Source: JAAZBW01 sp035647855
GTDB lineage: Bacteria; Actinomycetota; Actinomycetes; Actinomycetales; Actinomycetaceae
DNA: 22,775 nt
NCBI GenBank assembly: GCA_035647855.1
Contig: DASRMP010000085.1
Span: 1-22,775 of the forward strand
Direction of reading: 5' to 3'
The notes below the pieces were generated by a model. It was given only the letters and a program-made list of their open reading frames with translations. It was not told where the DNA came from and searched no databases. Below, in pieces: positions 20,747 through 22,775 of this stretch. Every line of letters begins with the position of its first letter. The first letter of the stretch is position 1. The translations under genes and the position numbers were made by a program.

Positions 20747-22773
20747 GTGGCGGATGCCAAAACCAACCAGAACTATTACGGCGCATCGAGCATCACGGTT
20801 CTCGAGGGGCTCGCGGCCGTCCGCAAAAGGCCCGGCATGTATATCGGCTCAACGGGGGAGCGCGGGTTGCACCACCTGGTCTACGAGGTCGTGGACAACG
20901 CGGTGGACGAGGCGCTCGCGGGATTCTGCGATCACGTGGAGGTGACTCTGCTGCCGGACGGGGCCTGCCGCGTCGCGGACAACGGCCGCGGAATCCCCGT
21001 GGATCTGCACCCCACGGAGCGAAAGCCAACGGTCGAGGTGGTGATGACGATTCTGCATGCCGGCGGGAAGTTCGGCGGCGGTGGATACACGGTCTCGGGC
21101 GGCCTCCACGGCGTGGGCGTGTCAGTGGTGAATGCGCTCTCCTCGCGGGTCGAGACCATGGTGAAGCGGCAGGGCTACGTTTGGCGGCAAGTGTTTGCGG
21201 ACGGCGGCAAGCCGCAAACCACCCTCATCCGCGGCGAGCAGACGGACGAGACGGGCACAACGCAGACGTTCTGGCCGGACGAGAAGATCTTCGAGAGCAC
21301 GAAGTTCGACTTCGAGACCCTGCGCGTGCGCTTCCAGCAGTACGCGTTCCTCAACAAGGGCCTGAGGATCACGCTGCAGGACCTGCGTGCCGGCGTCACG
21401 GACGAGGGCGATGAGATCACGGGGGACGCCGCCGGCGGCCAGGACGAGCCGAAGCCCGGATACCGGGAGGTCTCCTACCTCTATGAGGACGGCCTCGTGG
21501 ACTTCGTGAAATACCTCAACTCATCGAAGAAGGTCGAGCGCCTTCACGAGATCATCGACATCAGCGCCGAGGATCCGGTCAGGGAACTCAGCCTTGAGAT
21601 TGCCATGCAGTGGACCAACGGCTACAGCGAGACCGTCCACACCTACGCCAACACCGTCAACACCTCCGAAGGCGGCACCCACGAGGAGGGCTTCCGTTCG
21701 GCGCTGACGAGCGTGGTCAACAAGTACGCCCGGGACAAGGGCATCCTGAAGGACAAGGATGACAACCTCACGGGCGATGACATCCGCGAGGGCCTGACCG
21801 CGGTGCTGTCCATCAAGCTCGGCGAACCGCAGTTCGAGGGCCAGACCAAGACCAAGCTCGGGAACACCGAGGCCCGCACGTACGTCCAGCAGCAGCTCTA
21901 CGCCCAGCTCGGCGACTGGCTCGACCGGCACCCGGCGGACGCCAAGGAGATCATCCGGAAGGCCACGCAGGCGGCCGCCGCCCGCATCGCTGCCCGGAAA
22001 GCGCGCGAGGCGACCAGGCGGAAGGGTGCGCTGGAGTCGGCGTCGATGCCCGGGAAGCTGCGCGACTGCACAACACGGGATCCGCGCGAGGCGGAACTGT
22101 TCTTCGTCGAGGGGGACTCGGCGGGAGGCACGGCCGTGCAGGGCCGGGACCCGGAGACCCAGGCCATCCTGCCGCTCCGCGGCAAGATCCTGAACGTGGA
22201 GAAGGCCCGCCCGGACAGGGCGCTCGGATCCGAGACCATCAACGCAATCATCACGGCGATCGGCACCGGTGTGGGCAAGGAGGGCTTCGACCTCTCGCGC
22301 CTCCGCTACCACAAGGTGGTGCTGATGGCGGACGCGGACGTGGACGGTCAGCACATCACGACGCTCCTGCTCACGCTCCTCTTCCGGTACATGAAGCCAC
22401 TGATCACCGAAGGTCACGTGTACCTCGCCCAGCCACCGCTGTACCGCATCAAGTGGACGAACGCCCCGCACGAGTATGTCTTCTCGGACAGGGAGCGCGA
22501 TGCGCTCCTCGAATACGGAAAGGAGCACGGCAAGCGCCTGCCGAAGTCCGGGAATGATGCCGGCATCCAGCGCTACAAGGGCCTCGGTGAGATGAACGAC
22601 CAGGAACTCTGGGAGACCACCATGAACCCGGAGACCCGCACCTCCGCCAGGTGACCATGGGTGAGGCCGCGGCCGCGGACGAGATCTTCACGACCCTCAT
22701 GGGTGAGGACGTGGAGTCGCGCCGCAGCTTCATCCAGCGCAACGCCCACGACGTGCGCTTCCTGGACATCTGA
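20747..22773 (+). CDS. gyrB: DNA gyrase subunit B, apparent one-base frameshift near the 3' end
   Basis: Type II topoisomerase ATPase subunit. The GTG at 20747 has AAGGAG 8 nt upstream. The GHKL ATPase domain shows Glu47 in YEVVDNAVDEALAG, ADNGRGIPVD and GGLHGVGVSVVNALS. The TOPRIM domain shows EGDSAGG at 455-461, LPLRGKILNVEKAR and the DADVD metal motif at 529-533, then QRYKGLGEMN. As given, the frame stops at 22654 after residue 635 (ETRTSAR). Moving back one base at 22642 restores the normal end: LRQVTMGEAAAADEIFTTLM, then GEDVESRRSFIQRN and AHDVRFLDI to a TGA at 22771-22773, for about 675 residues. A C is thus missing in the CC run at 22641-22642. Since gyrB is essential, a sequencing error is the likeliest cause. 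Confidence 0.93.
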
Positions 22774-22775
22774 CC

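Noticed and set aside
22639..22655. Programmed -1 frameshift in gyrB
   Set aside because: There is no slippery heptamer (X XXY YYZ) at the site and no known case in gyrB; a deletion or sequencing error explains it better.

Overview
This window is the replication-origin region of a high-GC actinobacterial chromosome, probably Actinomycetales or Micrococcales in the broad sense. The evidence is the gene order rsmG-jag-yidC-yidD-rnpA-rpmH (minus) against dnaA-dnaN-recF-DUF721-gyrB (plus), the frequent GTG starts, the parAB locus beside it, and a DUF222/HNH-type protein at the left edge. I cannot name the species.

Layout. 1-5742 is an accessory segment: the 5' part of a DUF222 (13E12-type) gene, an aldo/keto reductase of the YghZ/Gpr type, a GNAT acetyltransferase, an XRE-type regulator with a repeat-containing tail, a saccharopine-dehydrogenase-like oxidoreductase and a GPH/MelB-type sugar:cation symporter. 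5804-8117 holds parB and parA on the minus strand, overlapping by 8 nt. 8118-11262 is about 3.1 kb with no credible gene. It holds seven perfect parS centromere sites (GTTTCACGTGAAAC) and at least six degenerate ones within 1.66 kb. It also holds several unrelated minisatellites, an AT-rich patch, a cluster of five 15-bp repeats and one copy of a dispersed 31-bp element. 11263-15191 is the rsmG/jag/yidC/yidD/rnpA/rpmH block. 15192-15523 is the divergent rpmH/dnaA control region. dnaA follows, then a 487-bp dnaA-dnaN gap with DnaA-box-like 9-mers (likely oriC), then dnaN, a 26-codon remnant that looks like the start of gnd, recF, a DUF721 gene and gyrB.

How it works together. DnaA acts at the origin, DnaN and RecF serve the replisome and repair, and GyrB (with GyrA beyond the window) relaxes supercoils. 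ParB loads at the parS array next to the origin and ParA moves the complexes apart. RnpA, YidC, YidD and Jag serve tRNA processing, membrane protein insertion and RNA binding.

Most notable points: the dense, locally amplified parS array in a gene-free, minisatellite-rich 'centromere'; two unassigned short repeat families (31 bp dispersed, 15 bp clustered); a gnd stub between dnaN and recF; and an apparent one-base deletion that truncates gyrB 40-odd codons early. No tRNA, rRNA, CRISPR array or complete insertion sequence was seen.
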